From: Podocnemis expansa
Taxonomy: Eukaryota > Chordata > Testudines > Podocnemididae
NCBI GenBank assembly: GCA_007922195.1
Contig: ML682067.1
Location: 9,918,112 to 9,982,111, forward strand
Direction: 5' to 3'
DNA length: 64,000 nt
Of the stretch, positions 46,645 to 58,287 are shown in pieces; within the stretch, counting starts at the first letter, position 1; every line of letters begins with the position of its first letter. The notes under the pieces are model-generated. The model made no database searches. It had not been told where the DNA came from and worked only from the letters and a program-made list of their open reading frames with translations. The position numbers were made by a program, and so were the translations under genes.

Positions 46645-46740
46645 TTCTTTCCAAACATTTTTTTCTCCGAGCTCCACCATTCTACTCAGCATTCTGCGGT
46701 GGGTCCTGTCAGCACCCTGTATCCCCCACTGCTTTTCCAA
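46645..46740 (+). CDS. DBX2: DBX2 coding exon 2
   Basis: This small internal exon of 96 bases is bounded by the acceptor TTTATTTGCAG ending at 46644 and the donor GTAAGT at 46741. With the phase-1 base from exon 1 it reads V-L-S-K-H-F-F-L, then APPFYSAFCGGSCQHP and SPTAFP. This matches the known DBX2 segment with the SKPFLL, PPFYSA, CCGGSC and TAFP signatures. It leaves one base (A), which joins GA of exon 3 to encode Arg100. The exon codes for residues 69-99 between the eh1-like N-terminus and the homeodomain. No known domain lies here, but the Cys-Gly-Gly-Ser-Cys motif is conserved among vertebrate DBX2 proteins. Both splice sites are canonical and the phase agrees on both sides, so the call is firm although the exon is short. 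Confidence 0.93.
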
Positions 46741-47149
46741 GTAAGTTTTTATGCTTCATCAGTAATGCTTGAGTTATTCTGTAAACCAAAGCAGCAGGAT
46801 TTAATGTGTTCTGGAAAACTAATTGGTGATGCAATGGCAGCAGCTAATTTCTCAGTAAAATCACAGCAATCCTATTCAGAAGGTTTCCAAAGATTTATCA
46901 AACTTAAGTGCACCGAGCAATTGTGAGAGATTTCTAATGGCATTGAGACACCCAGACAGCTAACCAAGGAATGCTCCTTGTTTTCAGTTTGCTAGAAAAG
47001 ATCCTTTAAGAGTCAGTAACTCTTTTTAAAATCTGTATCAATACACATTTAGAAACAGGAAAAGAAAAGAACTAAATGATCATAAAATGGACATTGCATA
47101 TTAATGTCTGCTTGGCATAAATTATAACTGAGGAAACATTAGCTTGCTT

Positions 47150-47229
47150 AAAAAAAAAAACCAACCAACCAACCAACCAACCAAACAAAAAAACAAAAAA
47201 ACAAACAAACAAACAACCCCCCCCAAACC
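47150..47229. repeat. Poly(A) / (CCAA)n / (ACAA)n simple repeat
   Basis: An A run passes into six CCAA units, then AAAC and ACAA units, and ends with CCCCCCCC. It sits in DBX2 intron 2. An antisense frame across it (Phe/Leu/Trp-rich) is a repeat artefact. Confidence 0.95.
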
Positions 47230-50206
47230 CAGCCTTTCTGTTCATAGCAGACAAACAGTTGTGTGTGTTTAATTGATTTAGATTATAGTGTTAAAACTGA
47301 AAGATATATGAAGAAGAAGATTTAGTCCCAGCATTATACATTTGGGATGAAAGTTTTGTTATATGTTTTCCCTTAATCCGAGTCTAAATTTAACATTGAT
47401 TTTGAAGTTGGTTCATCATTTTATAAGAATCTTAATTAAAGAGTTTTGATGTTCATGACAAGGATGAGTAGAGGATACATTTCTTAGTTCCTCAGAATTG
47501 AATGAAAAACTAGAGATTTGTGTGTCATTCCAAATGGAAGTTGGAGTTCAAGCATTCTGGAGCATATATTTTTATCACAGTTGAATTCAAACCACTGCTG
47601 ACTATGTGCATGTGTTTTATGAATGTTTCTGAAGGGCAGTTGCTAAGTCAAATGATTCCTGACAAGTGAGGCAGCAAATGCTGGCAGTTTAATGAGCTGC
47701 AAGTTTCTGAGCACCTCTTTAGGGAGCTGACACTTTCCCACAGAGCGTTTTACATGGCCCCAGCTACATCACAATGGTTGACAGCACCATGACCAATCAT
47801 CACTTTCACTTTACTCATCCACACGCGACCTCACCACAATTTTTCACTGTGCAGATGAACTTTAGGAACCATTTCACATTGAAAAGGCCTGGGCAAGGGT
47901 CAGTTGCCCTTTTGTATGGTCATAAAGCAATGCTCTATGTGCCAGTCTTTTCTTCTGTCTCACATTCCAAGAGAATTTCTGGACAGCATTTAAAGCACTT
48001 GACTGAAAAATAAAGCAGTGAATGAAACTGACTTTTATAGACTCATTCTAGCTCATCTTCCCATATAACCCTGTCTACCTGAAAAGGGATTTAGTGGATG
48101 AGCTGAGTGTATACAGGGACTTGCTGAATACATAGGGCCCATTATCAACTGTGGGGATTGTTTATTAACCAGGACTGATACACTACTATTTTGGAAGTGA
48201 CCTATTAATTGTCCATTTAACTAGAATGTATTGAATTCAAATGAAAAAATGGAAACCATGACTAAAGCTTTTACTCGCTCCTTCAAGGTGGTCTCTGCCA
48301 TGAAGGCAAATTAAGATTGTTCCACAGATTAAGAAGACATTTATCACCATATATTAGTATACGAAGGAAAGACTTAAAAAAACAAACAAAAAAACCCATG
48401 CCAAACATTTGGTACCATATTAGCATTTGTGTCAACACAGTATTAAACCTTTCAGTGTGAGTTCAGCAGGACAGACTGAAGACTTGCTTCACTTAATTCA
48501 TTTTGACATAACTGTTGTGCTGTGTGTGTGAGCTCATGCCCCCAAGTATCAAAAAATAGACAATGTACACTGGGTGGATTTCACTTGTATGATTAATTTG
48601 TTTACTCCATTCACAAGATCATAGGCTGATTTCTGTGTGTACAGTTTTGGTGTATTTTATATATATATTTTAAAATACAGCAGTTAAAACAAAATTCCTA
48701 GACCCACCTCCTACTTCCAATGTTCATCCTCCCAAAATATTAGCTTTAAAATTTGACCATGTGGATGGCCCCATCTTTCACTAATGCTTATCTGTGGTTC
48801 TGCACACTAAGTTTTGTTAGCTAGGTATTTATATTGCATGTATCACTGTGGTATGCACAGTCACAGAGGTTTCTCCACAAATTGGGTAGATTCTTCCCTA
48901 AGTTCATGAACTCACAATGTTCTAGTGGAAGATTGTTTCTTAGCTGAGTGACTGCTAGTCAATCAGCCTGGAGAGAAAATTGTAAAAGGGGTCAAATAAT
49001 CTGAAATTTTCGTGTGGGCTGATAATTCTGTTTTGGAGGTCAGCAAAGGAGGTAACCTGAGGACCAGCCCTGCTGGCTAAAAAATTATTTTCTTTCTCCC
49101 AGGTGGCAAGTATGAGGATGACAGGAGATATCCCTTCTACCTATTTCATTGGAGACAATAAGGATTGGTCAGGAATTGTCATCCCAGCTATTTTTAATAA
49201 AAGTAAAGTGCAGCCTATACTCAATCCTTTCTCTTTATTGCAGTCACATCTAAGGTGACTAGACCATTAAGGCTGCTTATGTCTACCTCAGTGTGGGGGA
49301 TGGAGGCCATCTCAGAACAGGAAGGTATAATATATGGGAGGCAACAAGTGGATTTACGTGAATTTCTTGCTCTGCAAGAAGTTCCCAGCATCAGAATGGG
49401 GTTTTAGAGAGTTTTATGATCTGTGTTAATTTTTCATGAATAACTTGGCCTTCCTCAGAAGTCTCAGACACAGCTTTCTGGAGCTTGTGTATTATAGTCA
49501 GCATATCTGAGTCTGAACAGAGTCCTGTTATGTCCCATTAAATATGTAAACATAACAGAACTATCCAGTAGACTCTGATGTTTGTGTCTGTGTGGTTTAA
49601 AATGTCATTTTAAAGTTGAAATATGACTCTACCAAGTTGTAACTTTATATACACTAATGCTTTAATTATCAAACCGCTCACACAGACGTCACAAAAATAG
49701 CTAATAAATTGTGATATATACATTTGGGATATATTAGGACACTATGCAGGCTATAATCTGTCTGTCTTCTAGCTAACTAACTAAAACACACATATACATC
49801 TGTATGTATAGTATGTACAAGTTAAAGGTAAGTACATCCTCAGGCATTGGTTTGTGAAAACTGCAGCTGAATTTGACTAGCATTTCAATGGGGGTATACT
49901 TTTTCTGAAAAATTTTGTTGGAAAACATTTTTTCACTGATTTTTTTTGTGAATTGTTTGTCATAGTCTTTAGTCTTTTGCTGTAAAATGTCAGAATTTGA
50001 AGTTATTTTGATCCCTACATAGGGTTTTTTCACTGAATCCAATAGGAAAATGATCAAACTGTTTGTTAGAAGCAAAACAGTTCCACATTGGAATTTTGCC
50101 TTTTAGTTCAATGGGAGAATGATCAGGCCCTGTACAAAGGCGGCAATCATTCTGAAACTTTGGTGAGACAGAAAGTCAAATTTAAGAATGTTACTAGGAT
50201 CTAGAT

Positions 50207-50793
50207 CAGGCGTGGCCAAACTGCGGCTCAGGAGCTGAATGTGGCTCTTGAATGAAAAAGTGCAGCTCCCAGAAGAATGTCAGCAAATCAGTTTAGGAAA
50301 GCAGCCCCAGCCTAAGAGTTTTAATTCTCTCACACTGAGCCCCAGACTGTGCCCAGCTGCCGAAGCGGCCAGGTAAGGGGGCCCTGGGAGGGTTGTCCCA
50401 GGGGAGCCAGCGTCAGGGCCTGGGGGGTCAGGAGGGCATTGTGAATGGTGGGGAGAAGCGGCAGCATGGTCAGGGACAGCAGGGAGAAGTGGCAGTGTGG
50501 TCGGGATTTTAAAAAAACTCGCCACTAGCCTGCAGTCTTCTACATCGAGCAACAGCTAAGTTTTTATTGTATAGGCCTAGTTTTCATTGTAATCTTAAGT
50601 AATTATTAGAATCCGACATTAGTAGGATCAGTATTTGCCCTCTTTTTATGATGAAATTAAAGTGTGCGATGAATTTTAAACTCAGTAAGCTTGGAGTAGG
50701 TAAAAGTACATGGCTATATGCCTCAGTGAGGTTCTTGAAGGTTTAATAATCAACTTGTGTGGCTCTTGAGTTCCATAACATTGGCCACCCATG
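50207..50793. mobile_element. hAT-type MITE, longer member of the CAGGCGTGGCCAAAC family
   Basis: The left end CAGGCGTGGCCAAACTGCGG and the right end ACATTGGCCACCCATG are inverted repeats. The flanks ATCTAGAT (50199-50206) and GTGTAGAT (50794-50801) match at 6 of 8. It is the long version of the 185-bp element at 14768, with a GC-rich insert (about 50340-50520) that contains GGTAAGGGGGCCCTGGGAG, also present at 23618. No transposase is recognisable. Confidence 0.8.
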
Positions 50794-51827
50794 GTGTAGA
50801 TGAATCTGATTTCAAAACAAAGCCACTTCTATGACTGCTGGCCCACAGAAAATCAATAGGTAAGCTATGTGGATGTGGAAACTGTCTCTTACTCAAAGAT
50901 GGCATTTTCTTATATGGAGTGACTGTGGAGTATGTTTATTCTTGCCTAAAACCCACATATACATTCAGGGTTCAATTCATATTTAGTGGGCCTCCGATAC
51001 CTCACTGAAACCCTGCTCCCTTGAATCTGGTGCAGTTAGAGGTGCAATACCAAGGCACTCCTAGCCAGCAGCTAATCCGTAAATTCTCATGGAAAATGGA
51101 TCCTCTTTTGAAGGTTGAGGAAAGGGATACAGTTTTAAACTTTATTATTATATTTTTGGAGCTGCTGGAGGGACTTTGTGGATATCCCTGTTCCATGAGT
51201 TCCATGAACAGAAGACCCCGACACACCCCAGAGCACAGATCAAAGGGGTGTGACTAGGCTCAGAATAAACTGACTTGCCAGGGTTTGTTGAAATGTGTTG
51301 AATGGAATAAATTTAAGGACTCTGAAAACTTTTTGATAAACAGTCTATGTTTTCCAGAGTAATCAAGATGTGAATGGCATTGGAAACCATTCTAATCACA
51401 TTATGCATTTTATCCTGGTGCAGAATGAGCACCCATGAAAAACACTGCCATTTGGTCACTGATTATATTGTGTGAGGAAAGTTGTAGATGTTTCTCCCTG
51501 ACCATATCAGATTTCACAGGAAAAAGAGCTCTATATTCAATTCCCTATATAGACTCACCTGGTTGTGCTTTTTACCGCTTCAGAAAGCAGAATCTTAACC
51601 CTCTGTAACACCTCTAGATCTCAGCATGACTGAAGTTAATGAGAGCCGTATCTCTGCATCCAATGTAGAATCTAACTCTTACTGAACATGACCAAATATC
51701 ATGACACATTTGTAACACCAACAACTCAAAAGTGGGACTCCAGTCTGATAGTGGTATAAAATACAATGGTTAATATTCCTCTGATATATGTTGTACATAG
51801 CATTACACTATCTTCCATTTCCTCTAG

Positions 51828-52015
51828 GAGAGGAAAGTGTTCTGCCTCTGCTGACCCAGGACTCCAACTCCAAAGCCCGAAGAGGTATTTTAAGAAGAGC
51901 TGTCTTTTCTGACGACCAGAGAAGAGCTTTGGAGAAGATGTTTCAAAAACAGAAGTATATCAGCAAAATAGACAGGAAGAAACTTGCCATTAACCTGGGT
52001 CTGAAAGAGTCCCAG
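51828..52015 (+). CDS. DBX2: DBX2 coding exon 3 (first three quarters of the homeodomain)
   Basis: The acceptor CCTCTAG ends at 51827 and the donor GTATGG starts at 52016. The exon first completes Arg100, then encodes EESVLPLLTQDSNSKARR before the homeodomain begins at Gly119. Homeodomain positions 1-44 are encoded here, including RRAVFSDDQRRALEKMF (helix 1) and YISKIDRKKLAINLGL (helix 2), ending KESQ. The exon breaks between homeodomain residues 44 and 45, a site used by many homeobox genes. Sequence is almost identical to mammalian DBX2, with conservative changes such as SKIDRKK for SKTDRKK. The frame is open upstream to an apparent Met at 51788, but that part is intron. Confidence 0.97.
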
Positions 52016-54415
52016 GTATGGAGAGATTGGGGCACGGAGGGATTCTGGTCCAGAACTTAATTTTCCTAGGTGCTACTGTAAGACAAGTAATAAATAATTA
52101 CAATTCACAGCTTTTTCTCTTTGAAATAAAAAACTTCAAAACAGCTTTGCTGGCAAGGGGCAGAGGATACAAACAGCCCAGGGCTAGTCCTATAGTTCTT
52201 GCTTAGGCAGAAGTCTCAGTGATGTCAATGGTAATTTTACCTGAGTAAAGAATGAGTAAAGGAGACTCCCCAGTTCATGCTATAGTGATCTGCATTCAAA
52301 AACTGGCATCTCTATTTCCAGACCAAGGTGGAGGAAAGTCACCTCTGAACATCAGTACTCTCTACCCCCCATTGCCCTAGCTGTTGGCTGCTTTTGGACT
52401 CTGCATGCATGAAGCTCCACAGGGTTTTGGGGGGAGGGCACTGTCTTCTGCTCTGCTTCTAGGTGTCTGCACAGAATTGAAGGTCAGAGCTGTTTTACCT
52501 TTCTCTGGTTTTGCACCTGTTACTGAGTAGCCACCAGGGAACTATGCTAATAGCAGTGCGGATTCATGCTGTCAGGGAAGGCGCAGTGGAACCATCAGTC
52601 TTCTGTGTACAGCTGATTCTGGCTCCATGCATAGGGAGCCCCATGGGGTTGATAGAAGCATTAAAACAAAACTTCTACAAGATGACTTTACTGGAGGGTC
52701 CTAGCTCTCCTACTTGACCGCCTTCGATGTGTTTTTCCATATGACATTATGATGTGACCCAGAGTAGGACTTCAAAATTTGGCCGAGTGTTTAATATCAC
52801 TACAGTGTTGCTCTTGTTGTATACGTACATGTACGATAGTATGATGGTGCCCAAAGGTGCCTGGCAGGTTTGTGGCCCCAGTGCATTTGTCTCGGGACAA
52901 ATATAGCTAAAGTGACAACACCTGCCTTGGGAAGCAAAATGAGGGAGGCAGAGAGGAGTAAAACACACACAAGAATAAGCTAGTGTGATTGGCGCCATTT
53001 TGTTTGTTGCATAGAGGTAATGGGCAGGGAAAGCAGTAGGAGAAGGAAAAGGAGAGTGAGTGAGACAACAGAAGCGGGAAGAGGAATGGTTCCAACACAT
53101 TACTTGCCTAACCATAGTCAGCAAGCAGGGTTTTGAAGGTGTCTTGGCAGAGGTGAGTCTTAAGGATGAATTCAAAGGAGCTAAGATAGTGGGTGTACAC
53201 TTTTAGAAGGGATTTTTGCCATGCATAGGGGCAAAAGAGGAAGGCTGGGGGTGCTTGAGGAAGAAGCTAAGTGATAGGTATAAGAGACTGGGAATGATGA
53301 GGGAGCACTGTAGATTACTATAGTTTTTAACTTGAGCACTTCTATCAAGAAATAAAGAACACACAGCCTGAGACCCTGTCCAGTCTATTAGCTGAAGCAG
53401 AGTAATGATCACCTTTGGAGATACTGTTTCTGAAAGTGTACAGTCACACTATGTAGAGTGCTTTCTAAAATCCTCACAGTCACTGTGTATTGAAATGCAA
53501 TTAATTGCTGGTATTTTCCTCCTATATTTTTTTGCCTTCTGGATATTCCGTTTAAACCAGAGGAATAGGAAATAGACAGAGACGGAACTACTAACACTAA
53601 AATAAAGACAATTTAATAAAGATAATGGGCCACATCTTCCTCACTCTAGGTTTTTGTTATGTAAAAGAGAGAAGAGTCCATGAGTGTCCATTTGTAGTTT
53701 GCCAGGCTGCACCCTTTAGGGGTAGGGTTAGCCGCCTAAGGATGGAGAAGAGGATTTTGTCCCAAAACCTACATGAGAGAGACCTTGATCCTAGCAAAAC
53801 AAACAAGGAGTCCTGTGGCACTTTTAAAGACTAGTAGATTTATTTATCGCATGAGCTTTCGTGGGAGAATATCCCTCCCATGAAAGCTCATGTGATAAAT
53901 AAATCTGTTAGTCTTAAAAATGCTACAGGATTCCTTGTTTGTTTTGCTGAACTAGACTAACAGGGCTACCCCTTTGGAGCCTGGATCCTAGGAGATGCCT
54001 AGATCCTGCAGTCATTCAGATAGTGCCACCATTCTGCCTTCTAGCCGACAGCACATTGTCAATAGTCACATGTTTCCTATAGCAAGGCCACCCTCAGCTG
54101 CTCTTGTGGGTGTAAAAATTACAGCCTCTAGGGGACAGTAAAAGCATACGTGTACATTGGGAATTCTTGGGGCTTAAAGAGATGATGCTGTGGAAAGCTG
54201 TCATCTCCTTGGTCACTACCTACTCTTTGTCCCAGATGATATTACTTGGCATAGCTTTACTGACTTCACTGATGCTATGTTGAACTAGACTTCAGTGGGT
54301 TTTGTCTTAGGCCCAGGGAGGGGAGCGTAAAATTTGAGGGGATTTCAAGAAAAAAGGAATTAAGATGAAATTATTCAAAGAAAACAATAATAACCTCCAA
54401 TTAACTTGGAAACAG
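52016..54415 (+). other. DBX2: DBX2 intron 3 (inside the homeobox)
   Basis: This 2.4-kb intron separates homeodomain codons 44 and 45. It contains the inverted retroelement at 53795-53979. The part 52750-53420 has the flavour of an old interspersed repeat (phrases such as TTGGCAGAGGTGAGTCTTAA) but I cannot name it. The remainder shows nothing recognisable. Confidence 0.85.
53795..53979 (+). mobile_element. Short retroelement (Penelope-like candidate), inverted two-arm copy with TSD
   Basis: The left inverted arm begins CAAAACAAACAAGGAGTCC and runs to CTTTCGTGGGAGAATATC. The right sense arm runs from CCTCCCATGAAAGCTCATG through GATAAATAAATCTGTTAGTC to the 3' end CAGGGCTACCCCTTTGG. The arms are nearly identical, so the copy is a near-perfect palindrome. 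The flanks CCTTGATCCTAG (53783-53794) and CCTGGATCCTAG (53980-53991) match at 11 of 12. It lies in DBX2 intron 3, 436 bp before exon 4. Confidence 0.9.
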
Positions 54416-54745
54416 GTGAAAATTTGGTTCCAGAACCGAAGAATGAAATGGCGAAACTCCAAAGAAAAAGAAGTGCTTTCAAACAGGTGCTTCCAAGAAG
54501 AGGATCTTCAAGAGAATTACCTCTCAGGATCCACTCTGAATTTTACCTCCCCATGTCCTCCTGTATGGGAAGTGTCTCAACAACAGGCAAGTCTGAGATG
54601 GAGGGAGAATTCTCCAGAACCTTCAGAAAGAATAAATAATAGAAATAGCGCACAGCCACCTCAAAGAGCAGATTCAGTGCAGGGCATGTTGTATTTGTAC
54701 CCTGAACAAGACACTGGAGACAAGGCAGTTACATCAACAGTGTAA
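54416..54745 (+). CDS. DBX2: DBX2 coding exon 4 (recognition helix, C-terminus, stop)
   Basis: The last coding exon starts after AACAG at 54415 with VKIWFQNRRMKWRNSKEKE, the recognition helix. Homeodomain Trp48 is residue 166 and Asn51 is residue 169; both invariant positions are intact. Then follows a DBX2-specific tail containing EVLSNRC, SPCPPVWEVSQQQ, RWRENSPEPSER and GMLYLYPEQDTGDKAV, ending TSTV and TAA at 54743-54745. The acceptor has a weak pyrimidine tract, but phase 0 and homology define it. The ATG at 54365 just upstream lies in the intron and is not a start. No canonical AATAAA was seen close downstream; ATTAAA occurs at 54876-54881 and 55065-55070. With the other exons the total is 816 coding bases, or 271 residues. 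Confidence 0.97.
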   Translation: MKIWFQNRRMKWRNSKEKEVLSNRCFQEEDLQENYLSGSTLNFTSPCPPVWEVSQQQASLRWRENSPEPSERINNRNSAQPPQRADSVQGMLYLYPEQDTGDKAVTSTV

Positions 54746-55562
54746 ACGAATGGTGGAATTCTGCAAGTCGATTAAAGGACACGGACTTTGAATGGGTGGT
54801 CTTTTAAAACTAACAGTGTTTGAACATCGTAAATCTAACTAGTTGATACCTTGTCAGTTACTAAAATCTAACACCATTAAAATGACAAAAAAACCCTAAT
54901 GCTATAAGAAATATTTTTTTAATATTCAATCTTCTCTCCTGTTTCTGGTCTTCTGTTGACCTTATAAGTGAAATAGGAGGGGATGGCAAGTAAAATGAAG
55001 TGAAGAATATAATACCAGCATTTTGCTTTGATTTACATACTGTGTTGTATATATAATGGTATTCATTAAAACACATTGATATCATACTTTTTCTCTCTTG
55101 CAGTTAGACTCATTAATTTCTTTTTGCCTGACTTGAATAGAATTATTCTTTCTCTAAAGCTAAATGTTTTGCAGTTTTTTGAGGGGTGGGGGATTGTTTC
55201 TCATTCTTATTCGTATCCAGTGGTGTATTCAGTGCAACAACTCAGATGAGTTATCTTAATGAAAGGATTGAATATTAAAAAAAAAAAAATCCTGTTTTTA
55301 TATCACTTTAATTTGGGCACAAAACTGGGATAGGCCAAAAAATGCAATTTACTGAGTCCGTTCTTTTCTCCTGGGGTTTAAAAATACAATGTTGTTAGCT
55401 TTAACAGCCTTTGTCAGGCTGTCCATAAAGTCTCTTCTATCTTATTTTGCATTTAAAATTGGCAATAGCGCTATGGAAGATCAGAGCCCATGTGGGATAG
55501 ACAACAGCACTAAATTGTGCAATCACGACTCTTGCACTGTGAAAAGGTACTTGATAGATAAC
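54746..55562 (+). other. DBX2: DBX2 3' UTR / downstream flank
   Basis: AT-rich sequence after the stop codon. ATTAAA variants at 54876 and 55065 are possible polyadenylation signals; no canonical AATAAA is seen close by, so the 3' end of the mRNA cannot be placed. A poly(A) run of about 13 occurs near 55277-55290. Confidence 0.4.
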
Positions 55563-55573
55563 ATGTTGTACCA

Positions 55574-55657
55574 GATCCAGAGAGGTAGCTGCATTAATCT
55601 AGTTCAGTAAAACAATGAATCCTGTCTGTCAAAGTGCCACAGGACTCCTTGTTTGTT
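55574..55657 (-). mobile_element. Short retroelement (Penelope-like candidate), short inverted two-arm copy with TSD
   Basis: The left arm is GATCCAGAGAGGTAGCTGC to AACAATGAATCCTGT (the family's 3' end on the minus strand); the right arm is inverted and short, CTGTCAAAGTGCCACAGG to TCCTTGTTTGTT, ending at the common breakpoint. The flanks ATGTTGTACCA (55563-55573) and ATGCTGTACCA (55658-55668) match at 10 of 11. Only 84 bp remain, so the middle of the palindrome is absent. Confidence 0.85.
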
Positions 55658-55668
55658 ATGCTGTACCA

Positions 55669-57554
55669 CAGTTTATTCCTGACTATATTTTTTAAGCTGG
55701 TTCCAGTGGGCATGCATCTGTTCCTAAATACCTTACAGTATTTTATGTATATAACTAGCTTGAAAGAGTGGTATTAAAGTTGCTTTACTTGAAATGATTT
55801 GCTTGCTTCATACACTCTAAGTAAATCTATTGGATTTAAAAGTCAATTATTGTTCATTTGAGAAACTTTTTAGCTACAAAAAAATGCGTTTCTTGTTGTG
55901 TGTATATAGATAGATAGATATAATATGTTTACTGATGAGAATGGCTAAAGATAATTTTATGTCAAACATAAACCTGTTTGGACAAATTTAGGACATGAAA
56001 GGGAAGAGCTGTTTGATCCCCTATAATAGGTTCATAGATTTGTAAAACCAGAGGGGATCTCAGTCTGACTTCCTGTACAATATGCTATAGAATTTCACCT
56101 GGTAAGTGACCCTCTTCCCCAACTTGTGGTTGAACCAGAGCATGTTTTTGATAAAGGTATTCAATCTTGAGTTAAAGATTTCCCTTAGATAATCATTCAT
56201 TACATCACAAATATATATTTATTATATTATAATCTTAGGTGCTTGTATATGAGAAAATTTGAGATTGTATAAACAGCGCTTGTATCATATCATGCATATG
56301 TGTTAAGAAGCAGAGTTAAGGTTATGTATTGATCTTTAACTCCTTCATTTCCTGACTTTTGAGCACTTAACTGTGCAGTCTTAACATTACACTAATGTAG
56401 GTTTTAATCATGTTCTTTAAAGGAGATATGAAAGCAAAGAAAAATAAGCCCTCTGTTCTCTAATAACAAGCACTAGCTGGTAAGTTGCCTGTTATTGGTA
56501 CTAGTTAATTGCATGTACATAGGGAACCTGATTTAACAAACCATCTTTCATATGGTTGCTTGAATCATCTGAGGTGAAAGTCTCGCCTGTGCTGAGGTGA
56601 CTAGCCCATGGCCTCTGCACCATTTCAGTCATGCATAGGCTTTGTTTAGATGGATAGCTTATGCATAGAACAGGGGATGAATTTTGCCCTCAAGATGTGC
56701 CTTTGAAGTCACTGGAACTAGTCCCATGTGTAAACACTAGTTGAAAAGAGTGGGTCTATGTAGATTTAAAAAGCACTATTTAGCTAGAGGTCAACTTAGA
56801 TAAAATGTGTTTCTGGCTCATTACTCATTTTTATATATGTGCATCCAGGGTTGCCAACTCCATAGAGTTTGCTTCATAACTTGCGAGTCTTCAGAACCTC
56901 CTACCAGGGATATATCTGTAGACTCTGATTGGCTGCCTTCCCTACTCCCCTGCCTCTTGGGGAAGAGTTAGTAATCAGACCAAGGATATGCATTAAGGGA
57001 ATGACTGCACGGAGTTATCAGAGTTCCACTCACACCTTTCCCTTGAAGGACCAGATATGCTCAGCCCTCAAGTTGCCTGGAAGTCCTCTCATAGGTACAG
57101 TGCCAGGAGTCAGAGACTCTAAGCTGTCCCGAGCTTGGTGGGAAGGGAGATAGAGACTGAACTGCTGCTCAAGATGGTGTACGAGGTAGCTAGGCATTGC
57201 AGCACCTAACCCTTAGCATTCAGCTGGCTGGTGGAACTCACAACCCTGAGTTAAGTGCCAAGCTTCCCCATTTAATGCATGGGAAGAGTTAGGTGCCTAA
57301 GGCAAGCGTCTCAAGTCAACAAGCTGAGTAGGGAGTCACCTAAGCCAGCTAGGAGTAAAATGCAAAGGAAAGGGATGGGGTTTTTGGACCAACTCTCCAA
57401 GGGAATTCAGGGACCTAATTCCCATTGATTTGAGTTGTAGCTACCTTATTTATGTGCCTACAGGAGACACCTATCTCTGCTTGGGATTCTCAGCAATTAA
57501 CCCTCTCCATGTTTATTCTGATACTTGTGCCTATATCTTTTGTTCAGGGCCTGA
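55669..57554. other. Intergenic, no gene seen
   Basis: Ordinary sequence downstream of DBX2, with a short TAGATA repeat near 55908-55920. No exon of a neighbouring gene was recognised. Confidence 0.55.
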
Positions 57555-57865
57555 GCCTGTAAGCATATATCAACACTAAAAAAAATCCCCACCCTCTGTG
57601 AGTCTGAGAGTCTGGGTCAACTGAAGAGGGCTTGTGAGGCTTGTACACTGTTGCTAAAAATAACAGTGTAGACATTCCCACTTGCGTGGAAACCTGGGCT
57701 CAGAGCTCCACCCTTCTTGTTGGATTTCAGAGCCCAGGTTCCAGCCCAAGCAAGAAATCTACAGTGCTATTTTTAGGCCTGTAGTGCAAACCCAAATCAA
57801 TTGACTTGGGCTCTAAGATGCATTGCTGCAGCTTTTTTTTTTTTTTTTTAAGTATAGAAATCCCC
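57555..57865. mobile_element. DNA-transposon-like MITE remnant (AGCCCAGGTTCC / CAGTGTAGACATTCCC)
   Basis: Segments such as AACAGTGTAGACATTCCCAC, GAAACCTGGGCTCAGAGCTC, CAGAGCCCAGGTTCCAGCCC and AATCAATTGACTTGGGCTC recall a common turtle/archosaur MITE with GTGTAGACATNCCC termini and CCCGGGCTC palindromes. The ends are decayed and a T run (57833-57850) interrupts it. No target duplication could be set. Confidence 0.5.
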
Positions 57866-58287
57866 TCAGAGCACACTTAAAGGGTCAGACCCCACTGATG
57901 AGATAAGCAGAGGCCTGTCTAGTGTGAGAATCCTGGTAATGTAGGGCAGGGCTTTTTGGCTGGGGGATAGCATCAGGACTCAGGTGGCTCTGGGTGTGCC
58001 CACCAGCGTAGGTGCTTACAGGGTTAGGCAGCAGCCTAAAGAAACAATTAGGTACCTAAATACCAGAGTGGATCTGACCCTAATATACTGTAGGTGTGAA
58101 ACAGAACTTCCAAAAAGCAAAGGGAAAAGTTTCAGTGGTGGTTTTAGGTGTTCTTTAGAGTGTCAATCTGGCTGTCTTCAATCCCCCAGAAATATGGGGT
58201 GGCCCGTAACTGAACTAGTGTGTGTCTATAACACTAAAACATAGTTAAAGTGGTACCCATACAAATACCCTTGATTTTTCTTACATT

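Larger units (their letters stand above)
46741..51827 (+). other. DBX2: DBX2 intron 2
   Basis: This 5.1-kb intron runs from GTAAGT to CTCTAG. It holds an A/CCAA simple repeat at 47150-47229 and a hAT-type MITE at 50207-50793. The stretch 47230-50198 lacks any repeat I can recognise and has non-repetitive, mixed composition, so it is a candidate place for regulatory sequence. No open frame in it carries a recognisable domain. Confidence 0.85.

Noticed and set aside
51788..52060. A single-exon small homeobox gene starting at the Met at 51788
   Set aside because: The frame before 51828 is intron, and the canonical donor at 52016 splits the homeodomain between residues 44 and 45, with the rest at 54416.
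54365..54415. Alternative start at 54365 for a C-terminal DBX2 protein
   Set aside because: Those codons have no DBX2 likeness and the acceptor CAG at 54415 is in perfect phase with exon 3.
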